Assembly (NCBI GenBank): GCA_014238205.1
Contig: JABABM010000023.1
Span: 1 to 40,710 of the forward strand
Source: Phycisphaerales bacterium
Lineage (GTDB): Bacteria > Planctomycetota > Phycisphaerae > Phycisphaerales > SM1A02
Length of the DNA stretch: 40,710 nt
Direction of reading: 5' to 3'
The notes beneath the pieces were generated by a model, which saw nothing but the letters and a program-made list of their open reading frames with translations, made no database searches and was not told where the DNA came from. A program made the translations under genes and the position numbers. Below are positions 10,601-19,636 of the stretch, in pieces; position 1 is the first letter of the stretch, and each line of letters begins with the position of its first letter.

Positions 10601-12061
10601 ATGCACGATACGCCACCTCGATTGCAGCTTGTTGGTGGATCCAGCGGCCATGATCCCATGGACCTGGGAACGCTTGGCGATGCAGTCGTTCTGGTGGTCG
10701 AAGGTGAGCCTCGCTGGAGCAATCCGAGGTTCGATGACCTCTCCGCAGCCCTTCGGGAAGCATGCATCGAGTGGTGTGGAAATCCCGATGATCCACGTCG
10801 AAGAACGCACCTCAGCGAAACCGGACGACACTGGGAAGTTCTCAGGGCTCCAGCAGAGCAGGGCGCCTGGCTGGGGATGCTCTTTGAAGTAACCGATGAT
10901 CGGAACCACCAGCTGCGACGGCAGGTCATCGCAGCAGCCGGCGTCGAGTTGCTGCACCTGGATCGTTCGACTGTCGAGGAACTGAACGTCGCTGAACGTC
11001 TTCGGCTCCTCGAAGAGAAGATAGTTGAACATGTCCGTCGTGAGTTGAAGTTCGACAATTTCGAGATCCGGCTCCTGGAACCAAGAACACGCCAACTTGA
11101 ACTGGTCATCGCGGAGAACATCAATCCACTCAAGATCGGTGAAGTCATCTATGCCGATGAAGCGGGCAACGGAATATCCGGATGGGTGGCTGCAACGGGA
11201 CGATCCTATCGTTGTGATGATGTACAGAACGACCCACTGTATCGCGAAGGACTTGACGACGCCGCTTCGACACTGACGGTACCGCTGCGAATGCACGAGG
11301 ACATCATCGGTGTCTTCAACATCGAATCGAATACGAAGTCACATTTCACGGAGAATGATGAAGAACTTGCCGGACTCTTCGGTGAATACATCGCCATGGC
11401 CATGCACATGCTCGACCTGCTCGTCGTGGAACGATTCACTACAAGCGAGCAGGCTTCGACCTCACTTCTATCCGACCTTGAATCGCCACTTCGCGACATC
11501 TCCCTGATCGTTGATGAGTTGAAGCAGGACGCAGACGAGAACGACGAACGCATTACACGGTTGAACATGGCCCTCGACATGATGCGAAACCGGATCGAGG
11601 CTTCTGCCGCAGGCCCACGCTCGATTCTCGACGCCGAACAGGCGCTTGCGATACTTGAGCCAGTCGATGCACTGCTCGGGAAACGGGTCATCGTTGCCGA
11701 CGACGAACCGAACATTCGCAGGATGGTCGCGAAGATTCTCGAACAACTTGGCTGCGAAGTCATGATGTGTTCCAACGGAGCCGAAACACTGGAAATACTC
11801 GAGGAAGCTGACCGTTCGAACACGTCTCCGGACCTCCTCCTGTCCGACATCAAGATGCCCGACCTCAACGGATACGAACTCTTCAGGGAAACACAGGATC
11901 GCTTCCCCGGCATCCCGGTGATATTGATGACCGGTTTCGGCTATGACCCGAACCATTCCATCGTGCGAGCCAGCCAGGAAGGCATGCAGACAGTGCTCTT
12001 CAAGCCCTTCAAGACTTCACAACTGGTTGATGCCGTCACGCAGGCCGTAGCCTGCAGTTGA
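10601..12061 (+). CDS. GAF domain protein with C-terminal receiver domain
   Basis: A 486-residue soluble signalling protein. Residues about 135-275 form a GAF domain (GNGISGWVAATGRSYRCDDV, then a YREG--ASTLTVPLR segment typical of GAF cores). A helical linker follows at 280-350. Residues about 363-486 are a response-regulator receiver: acidic pocket D367, D368; phospho-acceptor D416 in LLSDIKMPDLNGY; the MTG segment; and conserved Lys468 in FKPF. There is no DNA-binding or catalytic output domain and no histidine-kinase core, so it probably acts through protein contacts. A GGAGGG precedes the ATG. The convergent prmC stop is only 4 bp away. Ligand and partner kinase are not visible here. Confidence 0.85.
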   Translation: MHDTPPRLQLVGGSSGHDPMDLGTLGDAVVLVVEGEPRWSNPRFDDLSAALREACIEWCGNPDDPRRRTHLSETGRHWEVLRAPAEQGAWLGMLFEVTDDRNHQLRRQVIAAAGVELLHLDRSTVEELNVAERLRLLEEKIVEHVRRELKFDNFEIRLLEPRTRQLELVIAENINPLKIGEVIYADEAGNGISGWVAATGRSYRCDDVQNDPLYREGLDDAASTLTVPLRMHEDIIGVFNIESNTKSHFTENDEELAGLFGEYIAMAMHMLDLLVVERFTTSEQASTSLLSDLESPLRDISLIVDELKQDADENDERITRLNMALDMMRNRIEASAAGPRSILDAEQALAILEPVDALLGKRVIVADDEPNIRRMVAKILEQLGCEVMMCSNGAETLEILEEADRSNTSPDLLLSDIKMPDLNGYELFRETQDRFPGIPVILMTGFGYDPNHSIVRASQEGMQTVLFKPFKTSQLVDAVTQAVACS

Positions 12062-12065
12062 TCGA

Positions 12066-12971
12066 TCAGGACGCAGACCGGTCGATCACGAGAACGCGGT
12101 CATCTCCGAAGGCATCGCGCTGAATTCTGGCCGGGCCGATCTTCTCTCCCAGCCCGAGGACGTGCTCCGCCTGGTCATCGCCGAACTCGAGGACAAGCAT
12201 TCCATCTGGAGCAAGGAACAAATCGACCCCATCGAGGATCGAGCGGATGCAATCGAGTCCATCCGACCCTCCACGCAACGCAAGAGAGGGCTCGAACTGG
12301 CGGACATTCCCGTCAAGTGAGTCCCAGGTTGCATCCGCGATGTAGGGCGGGTTGCTGACAACCAGATCAAATCCTCCTGCCGGTGAATCGCCCTTGATCG
12401 GTTCAAACCAGCCGCCCTCCCGAAGCTCGACTTGTTCCAGGACACCATGGCGCTCGATGTTCCGCTCTGCAACTGCCAGTGACTGGGCGCTGATATCAGT
12501 GGCCACCACCTTCAGCCTTGGAATCTGGAGTGCAAGTGAAACAGCGAGGCATCCGGTTCCAGTTCCCAGGTCGAGTGCATGCCTGAACGTCGGCACGTCC
12601 CCACCGGCAGCTCCACCCCGGTGTCGATCCATCACGACCTGGAGGATCACCTCGCTTGCCGTTCGGGGGATGAGGACGGACGCAGTCACCTCGAAGGAGC
12701 GACCGAGAAAGAATCCCTCCCCCACGAGGTGCTGTACGGGCTCCTGCTTCGCGGCTCGAGTGACAAGTTCACGCAGGCGAGCTCGCTCTCCGCTGGATGC
12801 AGGTCGATCTGGATCCGTGTACAGCATGATCGGCTCGACTCCGAGAACATGCGAAAGCAGCATCTGGGATGTCACCTCGGGCGCATGGACCTGCCTGGAC
12901 TGGAAGTGGTCCTGCATCCAGCCAAGGAGCTTTCGAGTTGTCCATGTATCATCGACTGGTGAGGTCTTCAT
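12066..12971 (-). CDS. prmC: Release factor glutamine methyltransferase
   Basis: Methylates the Gln of the GGQ motif in peptide release factors, using S-adenosylmethionine. Residues 11-100 form the helical PrmC N-terminal domain. The methyltransferase domain has LDLGTGTGCLAVSLA at 133-147 (AdoMet loop) and the catalytic NPPY at 207-210, followed by FEPSLALRGGSDGL. It is 301 residues long from the ATG at 12971. The frame is open upstream to 13097, but that part is not like the family. The segment usually read as IPRPETE is IPRTASE here (101-107), a small departure. It is divergent from putA and convergent with the GAF-receiver gene. Confidence 0.92.
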   Translation of the reverse strand: MKTSPVDDTWTTRKLLGWMQDHFQSRQVHAPEVTSQMLLSHVLGVEPIMLYTDPDRPASSGERARLRELVTRAAKQEPVQHLVGEGFFLGRSFEVTASVLIPRTASEVILQVVMDRHRGGAAGGDVPTFRHALDLGTGTGCLAVSLALQIPRLKVVATDISAQSLAVAERNIERHGVLEQVELREGGWFEPIKGDSPAGGFDLVVSNPPYIADATWDSLDGNVRQFEPSLALRGGSDGLDCIRSILDGVDLFLAPDGMLVLEFGDDQAEHVLGLGEKIGPARIQRDAFGDDRVLVIDRSAS

Positions 12972-13063
12972 GATGTTGTTCGCTTCTGCATGGGGAAAGC
13001 ACGATACCCGGAACATGCGAGGCTGATGCCGGGATACTCCATTTCGGACGAGTGCCTCCCATT

Positions 13064-13071
13064 GGTATACT
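13064..13071 (+). promoter_or_regulatory. Extended -10 promoter element for putA
   Basis: TATACT at 13066-13071 preceded by TGG reads as an extended -10 (TGnTATACT). The -35 region (about 13043) is poor. Transcription would begin near 13078, some 27 bases before the putA ATG. It lies in the 133-bp gap to divergent prmC. Confidence 0.45.
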
Positions 13072-13104
13072 GCCCCCGTTTCACACTGGACCTGCACCCT
13101 TCAC

Positions 13105-16092
13105 ATGGCACTCTTCCGCAAGAATCGATCTCGTACGGCTGTCATTGATACGTCAGCCCATGCAGCGCCTGACCGTGCATTGGAAGCCCGGATCCAGGAA
13201 TGTGGTCGATCACTGCTGGATGAGATGAACCAGGCCGGCTCAGGCATGCTCTCAACTGCATTCTGGTCAGACAAGCTCATGGACTGGGCCATGAAGGATG
13301 AAGCGTTCAAGGTCCAGCTTTTCCGTTTCATCGATACTTTTCCGAGTCTCAAGACTCCCCGGCAGGTACATGAACATCTCGTCGACTACCTGTCCCAACC
13401 TGGAGTCACCCTTCCTCCTGGACTGGGAGTAGGCCTCGGGGCAGGTGGACTGCTCAAGGGCGCCATGGCGAAGATGGTCTCAGGCCGAATCACCGCAATG
13501 GCGGGCCGTTTCATTGCCGGGACCGACGCCGCCACGGCTCTTCCCCAGTTGAAGAAGATGTGGGACCAGGGAATCGGTTTCACCGTCGACCTCCTTGGCG
13601 AGGCGTGTGTCAGCTCCAGCGAGGCCGCCGTCTACCAGCAGCGATACATGGATCTCGTGGAAACGCTCCCCCGCGAAGTGGGTGACTGGGAACCCAACCC
13701 CGTACTGGAGCAGGATCACCTCGGGCATGTACCTCGTACGAATGTCTCGATCAAGATCAGTTCACTGTATGCACGTACGGATCCCATCAACTTTGAAGGA
13801 TCGCTCGATGGGCTCGTAGACATGATCGGACCGATCCTTGAACGAGCCAGTCGAAACGGAGTGCTCGTCAACTTCGACATGGAGCATCATGCATTCAAGG
13901 ACCTGACGCTTTCGCTGTTCGAACGGTGCTGTGAAACGTACGACTTCGAAGCGGGCATTGCACTCCAGGCCTATCTCAGGAGTGGAGATGAGGATGCACG
14001 ACGGATCATCGAGTGGTCGAAGGGTGCGGGTCGAGCAGTCACCGTCCGACTGGTCAAGGGCGCGTACTGGGATGAAGAAATCATCAGCGCCGACATGCAC
14101 GGCTGGCCCGAACCTGTCTGGTCGCGAAAGCGGGATACCGATGCCTGTTTTGAACGGATGACACAACAGTTCATCGAAGCAACTCCGAGGAAGGGCGGGG
14201 AAGGTGGCACCAGGCTTGCTCTTGGTTCACACAATGTCCGATCACTGGCCACTGGAATCGTGGCCGTCGAGGAGGCCGGGCTCCCGATGAACGCCTTCGA
14301 GATCCAGATGCTCCGAGGCATGAATGACCAGATGAAGCAGGTCTGTCACGACCGTGGCCTGCGGATACGTGAATATGTACCAGTGGGTGAAATGATTCCC
14401 GGGATGGCCTACCTCGTTCGAAGGCTCCTGGAAAACACCTCGAACGAGTCCTGGCTGCGAGGCAGCGCCCAGGACACGATGTCAGCCGAAGAACTGCTCG
14501 CCTCTCCACATGGAGTCGAAGAAGAAGATCCCGGATTGGCTCGGGAGCAGTCTCGACCGGAGCGGCACTGCCTGAGTGACAGCGTTCCATCGATTGATGA
14601 TGGACGACCCTTCTTCAGCGAATCAATGCGTGATTTCTCGGTGGCGGCAAATCGTGAGAACTTCTCTGCAGCCATCAGGGCCGCCAAGGTTCCATCGGTG
14701 GCCAACAACAGTTCACTCGATGACGTCGACAAGTCGCTCGCTGCTGCCAGCAAGGCATTCCCGGGCTGGAGAGATCGATCCCAGGATGATCGCTCGAACA
14801 TCCTGATGGTCGCTGCCGCCGCAATGCGTGATCGAAGAGATGAACTTTCCGGTGTGCTCATTCGTGAATCGGGAAAGACATGGCGGGAAGCCGACGCCGA
14901 TGTCTGTGAAGCGATCGACTTCTGCGAGTATTACGCGCGGCAGGCGTTTTCATTCAACGGGCGACGAAGGCTGGGAAATTTCGTCGGCGAACTGGACCTT
15001 GAATACCACGAGGGACGAGGCGTAGCCGTTGTCATCAGCCCGTGGAACTTCCCGTTGGCAATCTGCATGGGCATGACGACAGCCGCACTCGTCACGGGAA
15101 ATACCGTCATCATGAAACCAGCTGAACAGACACCCGGGATCGCCAGCCTGGCATGCCAGCTGCTCTGGTCGGCGGGGATACCCAGGGACGTACTGCACTT
15201 CCTTCCGGGTGAAGGTGAAACGATCGGAGCTGCACTGGTCCGTGATCCCCGGGTTTCATTGATCGCATTCACGGGTTCCAAGGCGGTCGGACTCGACATC
15301 GTCCAGGCCGCAGGAACGACTCCCGAATCACAGCCATGGGTCAAGCGAGTCGTCTGTGAAATGGGTGGCAAGAACGCGATCATCGTTGATGCTTCGGCCG
15401 ACCTGGACGAAGCCGTCCTGGGTGTTCGGGACAGCGCCTTCAACTACCAGGGGCAGAAGTGTTCAGCCTGCAGCAGGGCCATCGTGGTCGAGTCCGCATG
15501 GGAGACCTTCATTGATCGACTTGTCGCTTCAACGGAGTCACTGAAGATCGGTGATCCACTTGAACCGGGAACCGACATCGGCCCGGTCATCGACCAGGAG
15601 GCTGCCAGCAGGATAGAAGAGGCCATTTCGGAAGGCCGTGCAGAATCCACGCTGGCCTATGCCGGCTCCGTGCCAGAAGGCCTTGCCGACAGCGTGGGCA
15701 AACCCTTCATTGCACCGCACATCTTCGTGGACGTCCCGGTCGATGGATACCTTGCCACCAGGGAGATCTTCGGGCCGGTCCTGGCCATTCTCCGCGCCAA
15801 GGATTTCGACCATGCCCTGGAAATAGCGAACATGCCTGCCTACAAGCTCACCGGCGGGATCTACAGCAGGATGCCCAGCCACCTGGAGCGGTCCACCAAC
15901 GAGTTCAGGGTCGGCAACCTGTACCTGAATCGATCCTGCACCGGTGCCCTGGTAGGCCGGCAGCCCTTTGGTGGATTTGGAATGTCTGGAATCGGATCCA
16001 AGGCAGGAGGGCATGAGTATCTCTCCCAGTTCGTCGTCCCGAGGGCACTCTGTGAAAATACAATGCGCCGCGGATTTGCTCCCGGCATGTAA
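13105..16092 (+). CDS. putA: Bifunctional proline dehydrogenase / L-glutamate gamma-semialdehyde dehydrogenase
   Basis: Oxidises proline to glutamate in two steps, passing electrons to FAD and then NAD. It has 995 residues. The proline dehydrogenase barrel covers about 90-470, with FDMEHHAFKDLTL, VRLVKGAYWD and the substrate and FAD region YVPVGE at 424-429 followed by MIPGMAYLVRRLLENTSN. A linker at about 470-540 is variable. The aldehyde dehydrogenase half covers about 560-985, with ISPWNFP, FTGSKAVG, general base Glu752 (EMGGKN) and catalytic Cys786 (GQKCSACSR). There is no N-terminal ribbon-helix-helix domain, so it should not be a self-repressing PutA. No proline permease gene is adjacent. 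Start ATG at 13105, just after an extended -10. Confidence 0.95.
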   Translation: MALFRKNRSRTAVIDTSAHAAPDRALEARIQECGRSLLDEMNQAGSGMLSTAFWSDKLMDWAMKDEAFKVQLFRFIDTFPSLKTPRQVHEHLVDYLSQPGVTLPPGLGVGLGAGGLLKGAMAKMVSGRITAMAGRFIAGTDAATALPQLKKMWDQGIGFTVDLLGEACVSSSEAAVYQQRYMDLVETLPREVGDWEPNPVLEQDHLGHVPRTNVSIKISSLYARTDPINFEGSLDGLVDMIGPILERASRNGVLVNFDMEHHAFKDLTLSLFERCCETYDFEAGIALQAYLRSGDEDARRIIEWSKGAGRAVTVRLVKGAYWDEEIISADMHGWPEPVWSRKRDTDACFERMTQQFIEATPRKGGEGGTRLALGSHNVRSLATGIVAVEEAGLPMNAFEIQMLRGMNDQMKQVCHDRGLRIREYVPVGEMIPGMAYLVRRLLENTSNESWLRGSAQDTMSAEELLASPHGVEEEDPGLAREQSRPERHCLSDSVPSIDDGRPFFSESMRDFSVAANRENFSAAIRAAKVPSVANNSSLDDVDKSLAAASKAFPGWRDRSQDDRSNILMVAAAAMRDRRDELSGVLIRESGKTWREADADVCEAIDFCEYYARQAFSFNGRRRLGNFVGELDLEYHEGRGVAVVISPWNFPLAICMGMTTAALVTGNTVIMKPAEQTPGIASLACQLLWSAGIPRDVLHFLPGEGETIGAALVRDPRVSLIAFTGSKAVGLDIVQAAGTTPESQPWVKRVVCEMGGKNAIIVDASADLDEAVLGVRDSAFNYQGQKCSACSRAIVVESAWETFIDRLVASTESLKIGDPLEPGTDIGPVIDQEAASRIEEAISEGRAESTLAYAGSVPEGLADSVGKPFIAPHIFVDVPVDGYLATREIFGPVLAILRAKDFDHALEIANMPAYKLTGGIYSRMPSHLERSTNEFRVGNLYLNRSCTGALVGRQPFGGFGMSGIGSKAGGHEYLSQFVVPRALCENTMRRGFAPGM

Positions 16093-16163
16093 CACGAACG
16101 TACCCGAAGCCCTAGACTGCCTGAACCAGTTAATTGTTGACCCCAGAGAAGAGGAATCTCACC

Positions 16164-16415
16164 ATGAACCGCCTTACCAAGTCATTTATTCTCACCAGTT
16201 CCCTGTTCCTTGTTGCCGGCTGTGGCAGCCACACCGCGGATGATGCTCTCATGGGCGGCGCTGCAGGTGCAGGTGCCGGGGCTCTCATTGGTGGACCTGT
16301 CGGCGCTGGCGTCGGCGGCGCCATCGGCGCAGGCACAGGTGCCGTCATCGGCTCCGGCCAGGACAAGCAGGATCGCGAGGATGGGGTCGAGTACCAGAAC
16401 CCTCTCGACAACTGA
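16164..16415 (+). CDS. Small glycine-zipper lipoprotein
   Basis: An 83-residue exported protein. Residues 1-20 are a lipoprotein signal peptide with lipobox LVAG-C20. Residues about 38-72 are an unbroken glycine zipper (GGAAGAGAGALIGG, then GAGVGGAIGAGTGAVIG), a membrane-inserting or packing motif seen in outer-membrane lipoproteins of the OmpA-linker and Rcp/SlyB type. The tail is acidic and polar. The ATG at 16164 is preceded by GAGG at 16151-16154. The same frame has an upstream TTG at 16134, which would place junk before the signal peptide. It follows putA by 71 bp and ends 3 bp before the convergent comM stop. Function unknown; probably structural in the envelope. Confidence 0.75.
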   Translation: MNRLTKSFILTSSLFLVAGCGSHTADDALMGGAAGAGAGALIGGPVGAGVGGAIGAGTGAVIGSGQDKQDREDGVEYQNPLDN

Positions 16416-16418
16416 TCC

Positions 16419-17921
16419 TCAGGACATGCCAAGATCGAGTTGCCTGTATCCAACAGCCTCGATCACGTCCTGCAACTCGATGCGTTCCCTTGCAGCAAGA
16501 TCCGCTGTCGTTCGTGCTATACGCCGGATGGTATTCCATCCCCGTGCGCTGAGCCCGAGTTCCTCGACCGTGGCGTCCAGGAACATGCAGGCTTCATCAG
16601 TCATCGAAGCATGCTCATCCAGTTGGACACCTGACAACATGCTGTTGGGTACTGCTCCCTGCCGTTGATGCTGCAGATTGATTGCACTGCCGACCATGTC
16701 CTTCGCTGCTCCAGTCGACAAACCGTGCTTCCTTTCTTCTCGAAGCCGCCGGACAGGAACAGGGTGAACTTCAACCTGGAGATCGATGCGATCCATCAAT
16801 GGTCGCGAGAGACGTGACAGGTAGCCATGCTCACGGACAGATCCATGACGTGACCTTGATGGATTGGCATCAGCCACGAGAAGGAACCTTGCTGGAAATC
16901 TCAACGTACCCTTCACACGCGCAATGGTGACAGCATGTTCTTCCAGGGGTTGACGGAGTGTCTCAAGGACACGTCGATCAAACTCCGGAAGTTCATCCAG
17001 AAACAGAACCCCGTGATGGGCGAGACTTGCTTCGCCAGGCTTGGGATGTGATCCACCTCCGACAATCGAGGGGGCGGAAGCCGTGTGATGAGGACAACGA
17101 ACCGGTCGCTGCCTGGCCGTCGAACGGTGATTCACGGAAATACCAGCACAGGATTCGACCTGCAGCAACTCCAGATATGCCTCACGTTCAAGTCCTGGAA
17201 GCAGGCCCGGAAGTGCTCTCGCCATGAGTGTCTTGCCACAGCCTGGTGGGCCAAGGAGAAAGAGATGATGCCACCCTGCCGCAGCCACGATCAACGCCCT
17301 CTTGGGTCCTTCCTGCCCCTTGATTTCATCGAACTCGACCGATGTTCGAGCTGGACGAATCCTCTTCTCCTGAAGTGGACTGAAACTCCTGAGAATCTCG
17401 ACGTTGTTCAAATGCGAAACGACCTGCCCTAGTGAACGTGCGGGGAGAGCACGCACTCCATCGACAAGCGCAATCTCGGCTGCATTGTCCTCAGGCACGA
17501 TTACATCGCGACGCTTCAGCCTGCGGGCAAGCAGCCCCAGCCCCACTATGCCACGTACCGGCCTGAGAGAGCCATCGAGCGCCAACTCCCCCGCTACAAG
17601 GCATTCCAGCGAAGCTCGCCTGCCTTCACTTGAAAGAACTCCCGAGGCCGCCAAGAGAGCTATTGCTATCGGGAGATCGTAGAACGGGCCTTCCTTCCTC
17701 TGGTCTGCGGGCGCAAGATTGATCGTGATCCGCCCGAGGGGAAATACGTATCCACAGTTCACAATGGCTGTTCGAACACGTTCTATCGACTCACGGACAG
17801 CCGAATCGGGAAGACCGACTATGGTCGCGCAAGGCCGTGACGAAACAGATACGTCAACCTCTACCCGGCAGAGTTCCGCCTGTATTCCATTGAGCAGGTA
17901 ACTATCGATCGTTTGAATCAC
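16419..17921 (-). CDS. comM: ComM / YifB-family Mg-chelatase-like AAA+ ATPase lacking the Cys cluster
   Basis: ComM is a hexameric branch-migration helicase used when transformed DNA is integrated; the wider YifB family is near universal. The 500-residue protein has the Lon-like N-terminal domain (PADQRKEGPFYDLPIAIALL at 71-90), Walker A GPPGCGKT at 224-231, the PHHTAS segment at 277-282, Walker B VLFLDELPEF at 305-314 and the C-terminal helical domain. In the family the stretch after ADANP normally holds four cysteines (NPCPCG, then CxC). Here residues 351-372 have no Cys and are about ten residues shorter. The start is GTG at 17921. It lies 26 bp after the antiporter gene on the same strand, so it may be the last gene of that operon. 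Confidence 0.88.
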   Translation of the reverse strand: MIQTIDSYLLNGIQAELCRVEVDVSVSSRPCATIVGLPDSAVRESIERVRTAIVNCGYVFPLGRITINLAPADQRKEGPFYDLPIAIALLAASGVLSSEGRRASLECLVAGELALDGSLRPVRGIVGLGLLARRLKRRDVIVPEDNAAEIALVDGVRALPARSLGQVVSHLNNVEILRSFSPLQEKRIRPARTSVEFDEIKGQEGPKRALIVAAAGWHHLFLLGPPGCGKTLMARALPGLLPGLEREAYLELLQVESCAGISVNHRSTARQRPVRCPHHTASAPSIVGGGSHPKPGEASLAHHGVLFLDELPEFDRRVLETLRQPLEEHAVTIARVKGTLRFPARFLLVADANPSRSRHGSVREHGYLSRLSRPLMDRIDLQVEVHPVPVRRLREERKHGLSTGAAKDMVGSAINLQHQRQGAVPNSMLSGVQLDEHASMTDEACMFLDATVEELGLSARGWNTIRRIARTTADLAARERIELQDVIEAVGYRQLDLGMS

Positions 17922-17947
17922 TGTCCGCCCTTTCTGGGCAGAGTGAC

Positions 17948-19636
17948 TCAGGGCGTATCGGTTGCCGTACTCTCAAGGCCCTCGACAGCGATGACGCCCA
18001 TGGCGTCACCCACCCGGTCCTCCTCGTTCACGATCATGTCCGCCCCGGCATCCTCAAGCAGCCCGACATGAATGTTGTAACGAGCCCTTGCAATGATCTG
18101 CAGGTTCGCTGCCAGATTTCTCACCTGCTCGATGACCAGGACGGAAGCATGTGTATCTGGAAGGGTGACAATGACCGCCCTCGCTGAAGATACGCCTGCA
18201 TGCATGAGAATATCTGGTCTCGTCGCATTCCCAAGAATCGCCCGAAGATCCCACGTACGCAGGGTCTGGACCGTACGGGGATTCAACTCGATCACCAGGG
18301 GCTCAAGACCACGATCGCGGAGACTGCGTATGACTCCCTGCCCGGCAGGACCCGCGCCGACGACGATGACGTGGTCATGCAGCTCCTCGGCATTGGGGGG
18401 ATCCACTGCAGCATGGCGAACGATACCGATGCGAAGCAGCACCCGCTCCAGGGATGTCGAAATGTTGCGTGCATGACCCGCCAACAATGGCACCAGCAGC
18501 AGGGTGACCAGGGATGCCGATGTCAGGACCTGGAAGACATCATGGGAAATCAGCGCGTTGCCGACAGCAACCGCACCAATGACAAAGGAAAACTCGCCGA
18601 TCTGGGCAAGGCTGAGTCCTGTTGCAATGGATGTCCGTGGCGCCACCCCGAGCAGACGAACAACGCCACCGGTCATGAGCACCTTCCCGACGATGATGGC
18701 CATGGAAATACCCAGGACAAACAGCAGGTTCGTACCGGTCAACAACCACGGAATGTCTGCAAGCATGCCGATTGAGGCAAAGAAGAGCGTCAGGAAGACC
18801 GCCTTGAACGCAACCACATCGGACCGAATCTGCTTTGCGAATGGAGAATCGGCCAGGACCAGCCCGGCAACAAAGGCACCCAATGCTGGTGAAAGACCAA
18901 GTCGCCAGGCGACCCAGCATGCCAGAAGACAGGTCACCAGGGCCAGGACCACGGGCAGGTCATGATTCCCTGTTCTGGCGGTCGAACCAAAGAGCCGCGG
19001 CAACAGCAGCAATCCTGCCAGTACGAACGAACCGATGAATACAACCAGCCCCATTGCTGTTCCACTGATCTGGTCGGCCAGGCCCGCCAACTCACCGCGG
19101 TCACCGAGAAAGCTGACCACGAGCATCAACGGCACGATGGCCAGGTCCTGGACGATCAGGACCGCCATAGAAATTCGACCATGTTCGGAATCCAGTTCAC
19201 TGCGATCGGTCAATACTCGTGCAACCGAAGCTGTTGAACTCAGAGCGACCATGGCACCGACGGCGATTGAAGCACGCCAGTCAAGTCCCCACGCCATGAT
19301 GATCACCATGGCAGCGGCCATGGTGATGGACATCTGGAGAATGCCGGCCTTCACGCCCTGCATGCCGAAGGCAAGCAGCCGCTTCCTGGACATCTCGAGC
19401 CCGATCGTGAACAACAGCAAGGCAACACCGATCTCGGCAGCTCGTTCCATCATCTCGGGTGCCGTCCCGATCAGATTGAAGATGCCTGGGCCGACAAGAA
19501 CGCCTGCAACAAGCGAGCCGATGATGGCACTCATCCCGACTCGTTCAAAGAGCATCCCAAGCAGCGCAGCGGCGCCGAGCAGGATGACTATGTCACCGAG
19601 TACCGTCCAGAACACCATGGTCGAAGCATGTTCCAT
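17948..19636 (-). CDS. KefB/KefC-type monovalent cation:proton antiporter (CPA2) with TrkA-N domain
   Basis: A 562-residue inner-membrane protein. The first 390 residues hold about 12 membrane helices, with family segments FERVGMSAIIGSLVAG, LVLFTIGLEMSRK-like LLLFTIGLEMSRK, ALSSTASVARVL and LSLAQIGEFSFVIG. From about 425 a cytoplasmic TrkA-N domain begins with the dinucleotide fold VIVVGAGPAGQGVIRSL and an acidic ELNP at the end of strand two, as in NAD-binding regulators. It should exchange K+ or Na+ for protons under nucleotide control. The ATG at 19636 overlaps the plsC stop (ATGA), so the longer frame to 19669 is not needed. It is the fourth gene of the isomerase-cmk-plsC run. Confidence 0.88.
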   Translation of the reverse strand: MEHASTMVFWTVLGDIVILLGAAALLGMLFERVGMSAIIGSLVAGVLVGPGIFNLIGTAPEMMERAAEIGVALLLFTIGLEMSRKRLLAFGMQGVKAGILQMSITMAAAMVIIMAWGLDWRASIAVGAMVALSSTASVARVLTDRSELDSEHGRISMAVLIVQDLAIVPLMLVVSFLGDRGELAGLADQISGTAMGLVVFIGSFVLAGLLLLPRLFGSTARTGNHDLPVVLALVTCLLACWVAWRLGLSPALGAFVAGLVLADSPFAKQIRSDVVAFKAVFLTLFFASIGMLADIPWLLTGTNLLFVLGISMAIIVGKVLMTGGVVRLLGVAPRTSIATGLSLAQIGEFSFVIGAVAVGNALISHDVFQVLTSASLVTLLLVPLLAGHARNISTSLERVLLRIGIVRHAAVDPPNAEELHDHVIVVGAGPAGQGVIRSLRDRGLEPLVIELNPRTVQTLRTWDLRAILGNATRPDILMHAGVSSARAVIVTLPDTHASVLVIEQVRNLAANLQIIARARYNIHVGLLEDAGADMIVNEEDRVGDAMGVIAVEGLESTATDTP

